DNA of 64,000 nt, from NCBI RefSeq assembly GCF_001659785.1, contig NZ_CP015961.1, positions 3,348,001 through 3,412,000 of the forward strand. The letters run 5' to 3'. This document shows positions 33,732 through 41,559 of this stretch, piece after piece. A program made the position numbers and the translations under genes. The notes beneath the pieces were generated by a model. The model was not told where the DNA came from. It did not search any database and worked only from the letters and a program-made list of their open reading frames with translations. The stretch is from Dietzia timorensis (GTDB lineage Bacteria; Actinomycetota; Actinomycetes; Mycobacteriales; Mycobacteriaceae). Position 1 is the first letter of the stretch, and each line of letters opens with the position of its first letter.

Positions 33732-34765
33732 GTGACATGACCGCACTGGGCGTGCTCGTCCTGTTGTTGGTGGGCAACGCCTACTTCGTCGCGGCCGAGT
33801 TCGCCATGGTGGCCGCTCGCCGCGACCACGTCGAGCCGGCGGCGGCGAACGGCAGTACATTCGCGCGTATGTCGCTGCGCTCGATCGATGAGCTGTCGAA
33901 CTCGCTGGCGACGACGCAGCTGGGAATCACCGCGTGCTCGCTGCTCATCGGTGCCGTCGGTGAGCCGGCGCTCGCGCACCTCATCGAGGGGCCGCTGGAG
34001 TCATGGGGAGTGCCGTCGGGGCTGCTGCACCCGATCGCGCTCGTCATCGCGCTTCTCATCGTGACGTTTCTGCACATGGTGTTCGGCGAGATGGTGCCGA
34101 AGAGCATGTCGATCGCGCGGCCGGGACCCGCGGCGCTGCTGCTCGGCCCGCTTCTGCGGGTGATTACGATCGTGTTCCGCCCGGTCGTGTGGCTGATGAA
34201 CACCTCGGCCAACGCCTTCGTTCGGCACGTACTGCGCGAGACACCGACCGACGACGCGGGGTCGACGTTCACCGTCGAACAGTTGCGCGCGGCAGTGCAC
34301 CGCTCGAACGAGACCGGCTCGCTCGACCAGGACGAGACGGCGCTCATCACGGGAGCGATCGAGTTCCAGTCCCGCGTGGCCAGCGATGCGATGACCCCGC
34401 TGGATCGGGTGGTGTCCGTGCCGGGCACCGACACGGTCGCGCGGGTGCACCGCACGTGCGTGGAGTCCGGCTTCTCGCGGCTACCGGTGCGGGGACACGA
34501 CGAGGAGTTCGTCGGCTACGTGCACGTGAAGGATCTGCTGGAGGGGCATGACCTCGCCGAGGCCATTCCCGCTACGGAAATCCGCCGCATGGGCGCCTTC
34601 GACGCGGATACCCCACTGCGCGAGGTGATGGAGCGGATGCGCCGCGACCTGACGCACGTGGCGTCGGTGTGTAATCCGGAGACGGGCGAGATCGAGGGAA
34701 TCACCTCGCTCGCCGATGTGCTCCGCGATATCGCCGGGCAGTCACACGCGGTGAGCGAGAGCTGA
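33728..34765 (+). CDS. CNNM-family membrane protein with CBS pair (second of a coupled pair)
   Basis: 345 residues, paralogue of the previous gene. DUF21 part: YFVAAEFAMVAARRDHVEPA, LATTQLGITACSLLIG and MVFGEMVPKSMSIA; CBS pair at about 205-330 (AMTPLDRVVSVPGTD, YVHVKDLLEGH). It lacks the C-terminal CorC_HlyC domain and the acidic tail of its partner. The ATGA overlap suggests equal synthesis and a heteromeric complex, as inferred for similar tandem pairs in other actinobacteria. A 22-bp terminator stem follows. Confidence 0.87.
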   Translation: MSDMTALGVLVLLLVGNAYFVAAEFAMVAARRDHVEPAAANGSTFARMSLRSIDELSNSLATTQLGITACSLLIGAVGEPALAHLIEGPLESWGVPSGLLHPIALVIALLIVTFLHMVFGEMVPKSMSIARPGPAALLLGPLLRVITIVFRPVVWLMNTSANAFVRHVLRETPTDDAGSTFTVEQLRAAVHRSNETGSLDQDETALITGAIEFQSRVASDAMTPLDRVVSVPGTDTVARVHRTCVESGFSRLPVRGHDEEFVGYVHVKDLLEGHDLAEAIPATEIRRMGAFDADTPLREVMERMRRDLTHVASVCNPETGEIEGITSLADVLRDIAGQSHAVSES

Positions 34766-34784
34766 CCGGCTTCCGCTGGAACCG

Positions 34785-34828
34785 AAACCGGCCCCTCACT
34801 GCCCGCGCGGGCAGTGAGGGGCCGGTTT
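34785..34828 (+). terminator. Very strong hairpin terminator after the CNNM pair
   Basis: 22-bp perfect self-complementary arms (34785-34806 / 34807-34828; only the central bases form the loop), ending in GGTTTATT. It begins 20 bases after the stop. Confidence 0.88.
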
Positions 34829-34838
34829 ATTCAGACGC

Positions 34839-34991
34839 TCAGCCGAATTTCGCCTGGCGGGGGTCGGTGTCGAGCAGTCGACCCATCGTCTGGTCGATGA
34901 AAACGGCGAATGTGGTCCTGGAGGCTCGACGGCCGAAACCGACGACGCGGGTAACAGTGGACGCTGCCACCGTTGCTCTCGCTGCGATCAT
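34839..34991 (-). CDS. Possible 50-residue basic small protein
   Basis: A 50-codon frame with an ideal ribosome site (AAGGAG, six bases before ATG 34991). It encodes MIAARATVAASTVTRVVGFG, then a segment with RRASRTTFAVFIDQTMGRLL and ends RQAKFG. It is basic with a short amphipathic N-terminal helix; no family recognised. It ends just beyond the CNNM terminator on the opposite strand. The alternative is that this 446-base gap is only leader sequence; conservation would decide. Confidence 0.45.
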   Translation of the reverse strand: MIAARATVAASTVTRVVGFGRRASRTTFAVFIDQTMGRLLDTDPRQAKFG

Positions 34992-35211
34992 TTCGCGCTC
35001 CTTCGTGCATCATCGTTCGCGGCCCCACGGATTTCGGGGCCAGCTGAATGGATGTCCAGGACGCTAATGCGCGGAAGTCCGCTGCGCAAACACCCGGTGT
35101 CGAAACGTAATGACGCTCACTACCTGCAAAAACATAAAAACGCCCGTTGTTAATTTCTCAGCAACGGGCGTTTTTGCAGGTGGACGTTTGTCCAGTTCGT
35201 GAGTTCTGGTC
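34992..35211. terminator. Intergenic stretch with a terminator for the first TauE gene
   Basis: Arms AAAAACGCCCGTTG (35136-35149) and CAACGGGCGTTTTT (35162-35175) form a perfect 14-bp stem with A/T runs on both sides; flanking CCTGCAAAAA and TTTTTGCAGG extend the symmetry. Read on the minus strand it ends the TauE gene at 35212. The remaining bases hold the upstream region of the small frame at 34991. Confidence 0.8.
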
Positions 35212-36165
35212 TTATTTCTCGGTCAGGGCTGGCTCGGGAATGGTGGACGCATCAGCTACCCCCGATCCCCCCGCATCGGCCGAGGAACCCTTCCCGTCCG
35301 CGCGGGTGCGGCGCCACGCCCCCACCCCGAGCACCACGGTGAGCACGGCGACGGCGGCAAGAACGATGCCCACAATCGCGCCGTGGACCTCGAAGATGTC
35401 GGAGAACTTGAACAGGTTGGTGATCACGAGCAAGCCGCCGACGAACGTGCCGAGCACGATCGGGCTGATGCGGGTGACCAGCCACGCGGCGATCGGAGCG
35501 GCGAGCACGCCACCGGCCAGAAGCCCGAGGACGATCCAGCCCATCTCGGCGAGCTGGTCGGAAAGGCCGAGAAGGAAGCCGATCGACGCGGCGAGAGAGA
35601 CGAGAAACTCGGAGGCGGAGACCGAACCGATGACACGGCGCGGGGTGGTCTTGCCGGAAGACAACAGCGTAGAGGTCGTGATCGGACCCCAGCCGCCACC
35701 GCCGGAGGCGTCGACAAATCCGCCGACCACGCCGAGGGGCACGAGAAAGCCCGTCTTCTGCCGCTGCTCCTGATCCAGCGCGAGGGCAGGCGCCTTGCCG
35801 AGACCGAAACCGAAGCGGATCAGCAGGTAGACACCGATGACAAGGAGGATCGCCGTGGTCCACGGGGTTGCCGATTCCGTGGACAGCCGGGAGAGAAAGG
35901 TGGCACCGGCGAACGCACCGATGGCGCCGGGCACGCCGAGGCGTACGACGATCTTCCAATCGACGTTCTGGAACTTCCAGTGGCTCAGCCCGCTGGCGAG
36001 AGTGGTGCCGACCTCCGCGAGGTGCACGGCGAAGCTCGCTTGCGCGGCGGCGATGCCGGAGAACAGCAACAGCGTCGTCGCCGTCACGCCGAAGGCCATG
36101 CCCAGGGCCCCGTCGACGAGTTGGGCCCCCAGCCCGACGAGGATAAAGACGATCAAGGTTCTCAT
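35212..36165 (-). CDS. TauE/SafE-family permease, copy 1
   Basis: 317 residues with about eight hydrophobic helices. MRTLIVFILVGLGAQLVDGA, AAQASFAVHLAEVGTTLASG and GFVDASGGGGWGPITTSTLL are hallmark TauE/SafE repeats (sulfite, sulfonate or sulfoacetate export). The promoter contains the palindrome TAGACAGATCTGTCTA, matching the McbR sulfur-repressor consensus, so export of a sulfur compound is a reasonable inference. It is a tandem paralogue of the gene at 36366, with near-identical N-terminal and central motifs. The C-terminus is a Ser/Asp tail. Confidence 0.88.
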   Translation of the reverse strand: MRTLIVFILVGLGAQLVDGALGMAFGVTATTLLLFSGIAAAQASFAVHLAEVGTTLASGLSHWKFQNVDWKIVVRLGVPGAIGAFAGATFLSRLSTESATPWTTAILLVIGVYLLIRFGFGLGKAPALALDQEQRQKTGFLVPLGVVGGFVDASGGGGWGPITTSTLLSSGKTTPRRVIGSVSASEFLVSLAASIGFLLGLSDQLAEMGWIVLGLLAGGVLAAPIAAWLVTRISPIVLGTFVGGLLVITNLFKFSDIFEVHGAIVGIVLAAVAVLTVVLGVGAWRRTRADGKGSSADAGGSGVADASTIPEPALTEK

Positions 36166-36238
36166 GTCTTCGGCGACTTTCCGTTGGAGTGTGAAATCCG
36201 TTGCACCCCGCTTCGGCGGGACGGACGTTCACCAAATC

Positions 36239-36277
36239 TAGACAGATCTGTCTATTCGGTCCAACGTTCGATTCACC
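36239..36277 (-). promoter_or_regulatory. Promoter with McbR-type operator for TauE copy 1
   Basis: TAGACAGATCTGTCTA at 36239-36254 is a perfect 16-bp palindrome equal to TAGAC-N6-GTCTA. On the minus strand it lies between TTGGAC (candidate -35) and TAGATT (candidate -10), 18 bases apart, so a bound repressor would block RNA polymerase. The start codon is 74 bases downstream. Confidence 0.75.
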
Positions 36278-36365
36278 TTGAACCGAACCCTTCAGCCAAT
36301 TCGGCCAACGCCCTCACCAGGCGCGTTTCCCTTAGCTTTCGGCCGAACCTCTCACATCGCGAGCC

Positions 36366-37352
36366 TCACTTCTCGCCGCTGCCCCTGTCGCCGGCGGAAC
36401 GTTCCGCGGCACCGAAATGAGCGTATTTGGCGTCGATGTCGGCTTCGGGGTCTGCCACCTCTACCCTTGCCCCTTCGTCGCGTGCCGCACGTATCCGTTT
36501 CCACGCACGCAAGCCGAGCACTACGGTGACGACGACGATCGCGACCTGCAGAACCCCGATCAGAGTCGGGTTGACCTCCATCGTCTGCGACATCCGCAGC
36601 AAGTTGAGGAAGACGAGCAGCCCACCGACGAAGGTGCCGAGAACTACGGCATTTACCCTTGCCACAAGCCACGCGGCGAACGGCGCGGCGATTACGCCGC
36701 CAATGAGGAGACCGAGGACGATGAGGCCCATTTCGCGCAGCTGGTCACCCATCCCGAATAGGAAACCCAACGATGCCGCGATGGACACGAGGAACTCCGA
36801 TGCGGACACCGAACCGATGACGCGGCGGGGGGTGGTCTTGCCCGTCGTCATCAGCGTGGTGACCGTCAGAGGCCCCCAACCGCCGCCGCCCGTGGCCGAC
36901 AGGAATCCCCCGAGGGTGCCGACCGGGGCGAGGAAGCCGCCGGAGTGCTGCTTTTCCTCGGCGATGTTGAGCACGGGCGGCTTGCCGAGCCCGAGACCGA
37001 AGCGGAACAGCAGATAGAAGCCGAGCACGAGCAGGATTGTGGTCATGATCGGCTGCGCGGCCTCGGTCGAGATATTCGACAGTAGTGTCGCGCCGACGAA
37101 AGCGCCGACGGTGCCGGGGATACCGAGCTTCGCGACGATTTTCCAGTCGACGTTGTTGAACTTCCAGTGACTCACGCCCGCCGCGAAGGTCGTCCCCACC
37201 TGCGCCAGGTTCACGGCGAAGCTTGCCTGCGCTGCGGACGCGCCTGCGATGAGCGCCATCGTCGTCGCGGTGATTCCATAGGCCATGCCCAACGAGCCGT
37301 CGACGAGCTGTGCACCGAACCCGACGAGCAGGAAGACGATCAATGTACGCAA
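36366..37352 (-). CDS. TauE/SafE-family permease, copy 2
   Basis: 328 residues, same architecture as copy 1: LRTLIVFLLVGFGAQLVDGS, AAQASFAVNLAQVGTTFAAG, GGFLSATGGGGWGPLTVTTL and TTPRRVIGSVSASEFLVS. The start is TTG 37352 with AAGGGG upstream. Unlike copy 1 it has a leader of about 140 bases carrying an upstream reading frame and a 16-bp hairpin (37396-37465), besides its own McbR-type operator. This suggests two layers of sulfur-linked control. Substrate is inferred to be an anionic sulfur compound. Confidence 0.87.
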   Translation of the reverse strand: MRTLIVFLLVGFGAQLVDGSLGMAYGITATTMALIAGASAAQASFAVNLAQVGTTFAAGVSHWKFNNVDWKIVAKLGIPGTVGAFVGATLLSNISTEAAQPIMTTILLVLGFYLLFRFGLGLGKPPVLNIAEEKQHSGGFLAPVGTLGGFLSATGGGGWGPLTVTTLMTTGKTTPRRVIGSVSASEFLVSIAASLGFLFGMGDQLREMGLIVLGLLIGGVIAAPFAAWLVARVNAVVLGTFVGGLLVFLNLLRMSQTMEVNPTLIGVLQVAIVVVTVVLGLRAWKRIRAARDEGARVEVADPEADIDAKYAHFGAAERSAGDRGSGEK

Positions 37353-37395
37353 CGCACACCCCTTCTACGGCGCGGAGAGTGCCGCAGAGAAAGGA

Positions 37396-37453
37396 ATGCA
37401 CCCGGCGTCAGTTAGTCGCCCGCTCCACTGGGGCTATCTGACGCCGGGTGCAT
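37396..37453 (-). promoter_or_regulatory. Putative attenuator hairpin in the leader of TauE copy 2
   Basis: Perfect 16-bp arms (37438-37453 and 37396-37411) with a 26-base loop. On the minus strand the second arm is followed by TCCTTTCTC, a weak U-rich tract, and then a small GCGG/CCGC hairpin (37372-37385). The first arm begins exactly at the ATG and the second arm exactly after the stop codon of an upstream reading frame, so ribosome position would decide whether the hairpin forms. Confidence 0.6.
37412..37453 (-). CDS. Upstream leader peptide, 13 residues
   Basis: ATG 37453 to TAA 37412 encodes MHPASDSPSGAGD. AAGGAG stands six bases upstream (37460-37465), an optimal distance. Three of 13 residues are Ser; there is no Cys or Met run. 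It spans the first arm and loop of the hairpin. Whether it is translated is inferred from the ribosome site and the exact fit with the hairpin borders. Confidence 0.5.
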   Translation of the reverse strand: MHPASDSPSGAGD

Positions 37454-37480
37454 CCATTACTCCTTACGCAGGCTCCACTT

Positions 37481-37525
37481 AGGTTCTTGACGAACCTCAA
37501 TGTAGACAGATCTGTCTATTTTGCG
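37481..37525 (-). promoter_or_regulatory. Promoter with McbR-type operator for TauE copy 2
   Basis: TAGACAGATCTGTCTA at 37503-37518, identical to the site at 36239. Minus-strand TTGCGC (-35) and TACATT (-10) are 18 bases apart with the palindrome in and beside the spacer. AGGTTC-ttgac-GAACCT (37481-37497) follows at the expected transcription start and could be a second operator half or a 5' hairpin. Confidence 0.7.
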
Positions 37526-37543
37526 CAAGACGAGGGTAGCCGC

Positions 37544-39370
37544 CTAACTCTTTTCGCCGGACGTACCCCCTGCTCCTTCCCCATCACCTGCGCGCGCGGA
37601 GACGGATTCCGAACCCGGGCCGCTGCCCGGTCCGGACGCTTCGCCCTGTTCGTCCTCGTCGATACCGAAGAACGAGTTGAACTTGGCCTCGGTGTGGGCC
37701 TCGTCGTCGTCCTCTTCCGGTGGGATGTAGTTCGTCGCGCCGATCGGTTCGGGAGTCGGACCGTGCTCGTTCTCCTCCCACTCCTCGGGTGTGTAGGCGC
37801 GTTCCCATTGCCTCGTGACGACGGGGTTGCGGTCGCCGAGGTCATCCCGGATGCCCTTCGTCAACGAGAACATCATGACGTAACCCATGATGAAGAAGGG
37901 CAGGCCGACGACCGTGATCACCTTCTGCAGGGTTTCGAGACCGCCTTCGCCGGTGAACGCGAGGAGCGAGATGGTCGTCAAACCCATGAGCGCGCCCCAG
38001 GTGATGCGCTGGTACGCGGGCGAGAGATCGTCGCGCCCCGACGCCATCATGTCGACGACGAGCGCGGCCGAGTCGACCGACGTCGTGAAGAAGATGACCA
38101 CCAGGAGAACGGCCAGGCCCGAGATCAGCGTCGCGGCCGGATAGTGGCTGAGGAACGCGAACAGCGCGCCTGGGATATCGCCGTCGTCGACAACCCTGGA
38201 CACCAGGCCTCCGCCCTGGTTGAGCTCGATATCGAACGAGGCGTTGCCGAAGATGCCGAACCACAGAATCGAGAAACCCACGGGAAGCGCGAGGACACCG
38301 AAGACGAACTCGCGAACCGTGCGGCCCCGCGAGATCTTCGCGATGAAAATGCCCACGAACGGCGACCACGTGATGGTCCACGCCCAGTAGAAGACGGTCC
38401 ACGTATTCTGCCAGTCGGCGAGGTCGTCGTTGGCGGGGAAGGCGTTATTCCAGAAGGCGAGCTCGGGGAGCATCGACGCATACGTGCCGAAGGCCTCCGT
38501 GGTCGACTTGAGCAAGAACAAGGTCGGCCCGGCCGCAACGATGAAGATGAGCAGGCCGATCGCCATGGCGATGTTGAGGTTCGACAGAACCTTGATTCCC
38601 TTTTCCAGTCCGAGGCCGACGGATATACAGGCCAAAGTGCTGACCACGACGATGATGAGCACCTGGATCCAGGACTCCTCCGGGATCCCCAGGAGGTCGG
38701 ACAGGCCCGCATTGATCTGGATCGTGCCCAGGCCCACCGAGGTAGCGACACCGAACACGGTGCCCACCAGCGCGACAACGTCGATCGTCTTGCCGATTGG
38801 CCCATAGACCTTCGAACCCAGAATCGGGGAGAAGATCGACGACACTCGCGGCGGCATTTTCCGCTTGTAGATGAAGTATGCGAAAGCCAGCGACGGCAAC
38901 GCGAAAATGGTCCACGTATGGAGACCGAAGTGGTACAGCGTGAATCCGAGCGCTTCCTGCGCCGCGGACGGCGTTCCCGGCTCGACATTCCCGCGCGGCG
39001 GGGTCGCGAAGTGCGAGACCGGTTCGGCCACACCCCAGAACATGAGGATCGAGCCGATCCCGGCGGCGAAGAGCATGGCGAACCATGCGGGCGTGGAGTG
39101 TTCCGGCCGCTCGTCGTCACTGCCGAGTCGCACGTGCCCGAACCGGCTGATACCGATCCAGATGAGAAAAATGAGGAAGATCGTGACACCGGAGATGTAG
39201 AACCACCCCAGGTAGGTCATGATCCAATTCGACGCGGTATCGAAAACGGAATCGACCCAGTCCCCGAAGAAAAATGTGGTCGCCACGAACGCGATGATCG
39301 CGGCGACGGAAACGAAGAATACTGCCGGGTCCGTTTTCAGCCGCAGTTTATTCGCAAGCTTTTCGAGCAT
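37544..39370 (-). CDS. BCCT-family transporter (BetP-like betaine/carnitine/choline carrier)
   Basis: 608 residues, twelve membrane helices. The Trp-rich substrate region WTVFYWAWTITWSPFVGIFI followed by AKISRGRTVREFVFG is the BCCT signature; GIGSILMFWGVAEP and GLGTIQINAGLSDL are other conserved stretches. Probably a Na+-coupled glycine-betaine uptake system for osmoprotection. The C-terminal tail (about residues 520-608) is long and acidic rather than the basic osmosensing tail of BetP, so activation may differ. ATG 39370. A GC-rich hairpin and a TAACG-aac-CGTTA palindrome lie upstream. Confidence 0.9.
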   Translation of the reverse strand: MLEKLANKLRLKTDPAVFFVSVAAIIAFVATTFFFGDWVDSVFDTASNWIMTYLGWFYISGVTIFLIFLIWIGISRFGHVRLGSDDERPEHSTPAWFAMLFAAGIGSILMFWGVAEPVSHFATPPRGNVEPGTPSAAQEALGFTLYHFGLHTWTIFALPSLAFAYFIYKRKMPPRVSSIFSPILGSKVYGPIGKTIDVVALVGTVFGVATSVGLGTIQINAGLSDLLGIPEESWIQVLIIVVVSTLACISVGLGLEKGIKVLSNLNIAMAIGLLIFIVAAGPTLFLLKSTTEAFGTYASMLPELAFWNNAFPANDDLADWQNTWTVFYWAWTITWSPFVGIFIAKISRGRTVREFVFGVLALPVGFSILWFGIFGNASFDIELNQGGGLVSRVVDDGDIPGALFAFLSHYPAATLISGLAVLLVVIFFTTSVDSAALVVDMMASGRDDLSPAYQRITWGALMGLTTISLLAFTGEGGLETLQKVITVVGLPFFIMGYVMMFSLTKGIRDDLGDRNPVVTRQWERAYTPEEWEENEHGPTPEPIGATNYIPPEEDDDEAHTEAKFNSFFGIDEDEQGEASGPGSGPGSESVSARAGDGEGAGGTSGEKS

Positions 39371-39660
39371 GAGCGTCCTAGGTCGCAGCACCCCGGAACT
39401 CCGACGGGCAGAGTGGTCGTCTGTAGGTCGTCTGCGCCGACCCGGGCAGCGAAACCACTGCCCGGGTGGGGCGAGAACTCTTGCTACCCGCCGGGATGTC
39501 GGCCGGCGCCTCCACCCAGGATCGGCAATGTAAACGCCCCTAGGAAGCGTTTTAGGCGTACCGATAACGAACCGTTAGTGAATTCGTAGCTAAATGTTAT
39601 TTTAGCCCGTGCAAAGGCCATTCCCCAGGGCTGACTACGGGTTTCACCCTGCGCGTCGGG
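39371..39660. promoter_or_regulatory. Upstream region of the BCCT gene with hairpin and palindrome
   Basis: CCCGGGCAG-cgaaacca-CTGCCCGGG (39441-39466) is a stable hairpin in the presumed leader. TAACG-aac-CGTTA (39565-39577) is a compact inverted repeat in an AT-rich stretch likely to hold the promoter. No gene in these 290 bases. Confidence 0.45.
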
Positions 39661-40368
39661 TTAGTAGGTGAAGTCCTGCACGACCCACACGCGTCCGTTA
39701 TTCACTGCGACACCGACTCCGAGGCCGCGGTATGCGGGGTCCTCGAGATTGATCTTGTGTCCGGGCGAGTTCTCCCACAGGCGAACGAAGCAGGCCGCGT
39801 CGCACGGATCGGAGCTGGCGGCAATGTTCTCGCCCATGCCCTGATCGAGCGCGCCCTGGTTGTGCGCGACCCCTCCGACCCGCGACAGGTGCGCGGCGTG
39901 CGCACTTGCGACATCTGCCGCGTGCTGGTTCCAGGCGAGCGGACGCAGCCCACGCTGGGTCCGGTAGTTGTTGGTCGCGTCGAACACCGAGCGGGACATG
40001 GCCGCCGGGTCGGTGGCGTGGCCTCCCCCGGTACCCGGGACCGACACCGGCACGCCGCCCGAACCTGCGGCGATGTTGGCGGCGATATCCGCCGGGCGGC
40101 CAATCCCCGGAATGGATGGCATGCCGCCGAGCGCGTTGAGGACGGCCGTGACGACCTGGTCGTGAATATCGCGCTGGATCTGCTGTGGATCCGGAAGCGC
40201 CAAATCCGCAGAGCCCTGCGCATCGGCGGTGGGCGTGACCATGAGTAGCGGGGTCGCGGCCGCGACCGTTCCCGCGACCATGCGTCCGAGCGGGCGACGC
40301 GCGCCGCTTGCAGCCTTGGTCGAAGTCTTCGCATGCCCGTCGGGCGTATTCGTTGTGCCGTGTGTCAT
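39661..40368 (-). CDS. Secreted CAP-domain (SCP/PR-1-like) protein
   Basis: 235 residues. Signal peptide with core MVAGTVAAATPLLMVTPTAD, cleavage near residue 50. A Gly/Pro linker leads to the CAP domain (about 120-235): SVFDATNNYRTQRGLRPLAW, HAAHLSRVGGVAHNQ, MGENIAASSDPCDAACFVRL and SPGHKINLEDPAYRGLGVGV. These include the His/Glu cavity residues of the family. A cystine is likely in DPCDAACF. Function in bacteria is unclear (surface adhesion, lipid binding or stress). Confidence 0.88.
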   Translation of the reverse strand: MTHGTTNTPDGHAKTSTKAASGARRPLGRMVAGTVAAATPLLMVTPTADAQGSADLALPDPQQIQRDIHDQVVTAVLNALGGMPSIPGIGRPADIAANIAAGSGGVPVSVPGTGGGHATDPAAMSRSVFDATNNYRTQRGLRPLAWNQHAADVASAHAAHLSRVGGVAHNQGALDQGMGENIAASSDPCDAACFVRLWENSPGHKINLEDPAYRGLGVGVAVNNGRVWVVQDFTY

Positions 40369-40456
40369 CTAACTAAGTCCCCAATTATCTGTGTGGTTTG
40401 GTAACGCCGTTATTTCACGCTCTGTAACCATACCGAGACTTTGCGTTCGACACACC

Positions 40457-40885
40457 TCAGTGCGGGATTTCTTCGGGTCCCTTCATCTCCACTTTCGGCT
40501 CCGCCGCAGGTTGACGGCGGACTTTCGCAGAATTGCGGTCGCCTTCCGACCAGGACAGCGCAGCGGCGGCCCCGAGGACGCCAAGGACTGTGCCGACGAC
40601 GAAGCCGCCGAAATTGGCGGCCGGAAGCGCCACGAGGGCGAGCGCGCCGCCCATCCAGCCGGCAAGCACCCGGGTGTTCGGCTGGGCGTACATCGATGCC
40701 GCGCACCCGATCATCCCGATGCCGGTGAGCAGCGCGCCCGGCGCGGTCGAGCTCGTCAGCGCGATACCGAGCCGCGCGAAGGAATCCTGCAACAGAAAGG
40801 TCGCGAGCACGACCACTCCGGCGAGAAAGAGAAGAATGATGGCAAGCCAGGGACGCTCGATTTTCCCGCGCCTCGACGTCAACAA
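40457..40885 (-). CDS. DUF6114-like small membrane protein
   Basis: 142 residues. Begins near RRGKIERPWLAIILLFLAGV and has four hydrophobic helices (also ALLTGIGMIGCAASMYA, RVLAGWMGGALALVALPAAN and FVVGTVLGVLGAAAALSW), ending in a charged Pro/Glu tail. This matches the DUF6114 family, which usually accompanies DUF6230 proteins in actinobacteria. The start is TTG 40885 or TTG 40882; the latter overlaps the preceding TGA. Probably an assembly or anchoring partner of the exported DUF6230 protein. Confidence 0.72.
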   Translation of the reverse strand: MLTSRRGKIERPWLAIILLFLAGVVVLATFLLQDSFARLGIALTSSTAPGALLTGIGMIGCAASMYAQPNTRVLAGWMGGALALVALPAANFGGFVVGTVLGVLGAAAALSWSEGDRNSAKVRRQPAAEPKVEMKGPEEIPH

Positions 40886-41445
40886 GAACCCGGCCCCCGC
40901 TGTGCCTCGAGGCGGATTCCCCCAGTGGTGAGCTTGTCTGCGGTGAGCCCGAGTACGTCGACCTCGAGCGTCGGGGAATCAAGCACGTTGCCGACCACGG
41001 CGATGCCGCCGGAATTGGTCCGCTCGTCCGGGGATGTGAGCCCGGCGCCGATCTGCGCGCCATCGAGCGTGAGCGCGCCCGAGATATCCGTAGCGTCGAT
41101 AACGAGGTTCTGCGCCTTGAGACCGCCCTCGCCGGCGAGGTGTCCGACCAGCGTAACCTCGCCGATGATCGGCACGTCGACAGTGCTGAGCAGGACGCAG
41201 GCATTGGCGATGGTCGCGTCGCCGAGGCGGACCATCGCAGAGGGTGCCTGATCGTCACCGAAGGGCCCGTGAGCGGGGATGATCTCTGCGCTGGTGGCGC
41301 GGAGGCCCTCGAGGTTCGCCGTCGCGAGCGCGGAACCAGTAGAAATATTTATCCCGTTCTGCGCGGTGGCGACACCGGCAACCCCGGAGGCGAGCAGGCC
41401 CACAGTCGACAGCACGACGAACCGTCCACGACGTGTATAGCCCAC
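40879..41445 (-). CDS. DUF6230-like exported protein
   Basis: 188 residues from GTG 41445, which has GAGGGG upstream. RRGRFVVLSTVGLLASGVAG is a signal or anchor helix. The mature part (INISTGSALATANLEGLRAT, ACVLLSTVDVPIIGEVTLV, LKAQNLVIDATDISGALTL) is a repetitive beta-rich protein similar to DUF6230 members, some annotated as cholesterol-esterase-like. Function is unknown. It is coupled to the DUF6114-like gene by a stop/start overlap. A long hairpin (41463-41498) lies just upstream. Confidence 0.72.
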   Translation of the reverse strand: MGYTRRGRFVVLSTVGLLASGVAGVATAQNGINISTGSALATANLEGLRATSAEIIPAHGPFGDDQAPSAMVRLGDATIANACVLLSTVDVPIIGEVTLVGHLAGEGGLKAQNLVIDATDISGALTLDGAQIGAGLTSPDERTNSGGIAVVGNVLDSPTLEVDVLGLTADKLTTGGIRLEAQRGPGSC

Positions 41446-41462
41446 TTGGCCCCCTCTATTCG

Positions 41463-41549
41463 CACTTGCACAACCGCCTTGCCGCGGTTCCACAAGTGTT
41501 GGACACGAGGGCCCAATTTGTCAATATTGTGTCCACTACCTCTGTAGTG
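41463..41549 (-). promoter_or_regulatory. Two inverted repeats between aspA and the DUF6230 gene
   Basis: CACTTG/CAAGTG (41463-41468, 41493-41498) enclose AACCG/CGGTT, forming a composite hairpin just before the DUF6230 start. CACTAC-ctct-GTAGTG (41534-41549), immediately after the aspA stop, may be a weak terminator. Confidence 0.4.
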
Positions 41550-41559
41550 ACGTGCGTCT

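Noticed and set aside
37448-39589. Open plus-strand frame of 713 codons opposite the BCCT transporter
   Set aside because: Mirror of the real gene: charged low-complexity translation, no family motif, no ribosome site; typical of antisense frames in GC-rich DNA.
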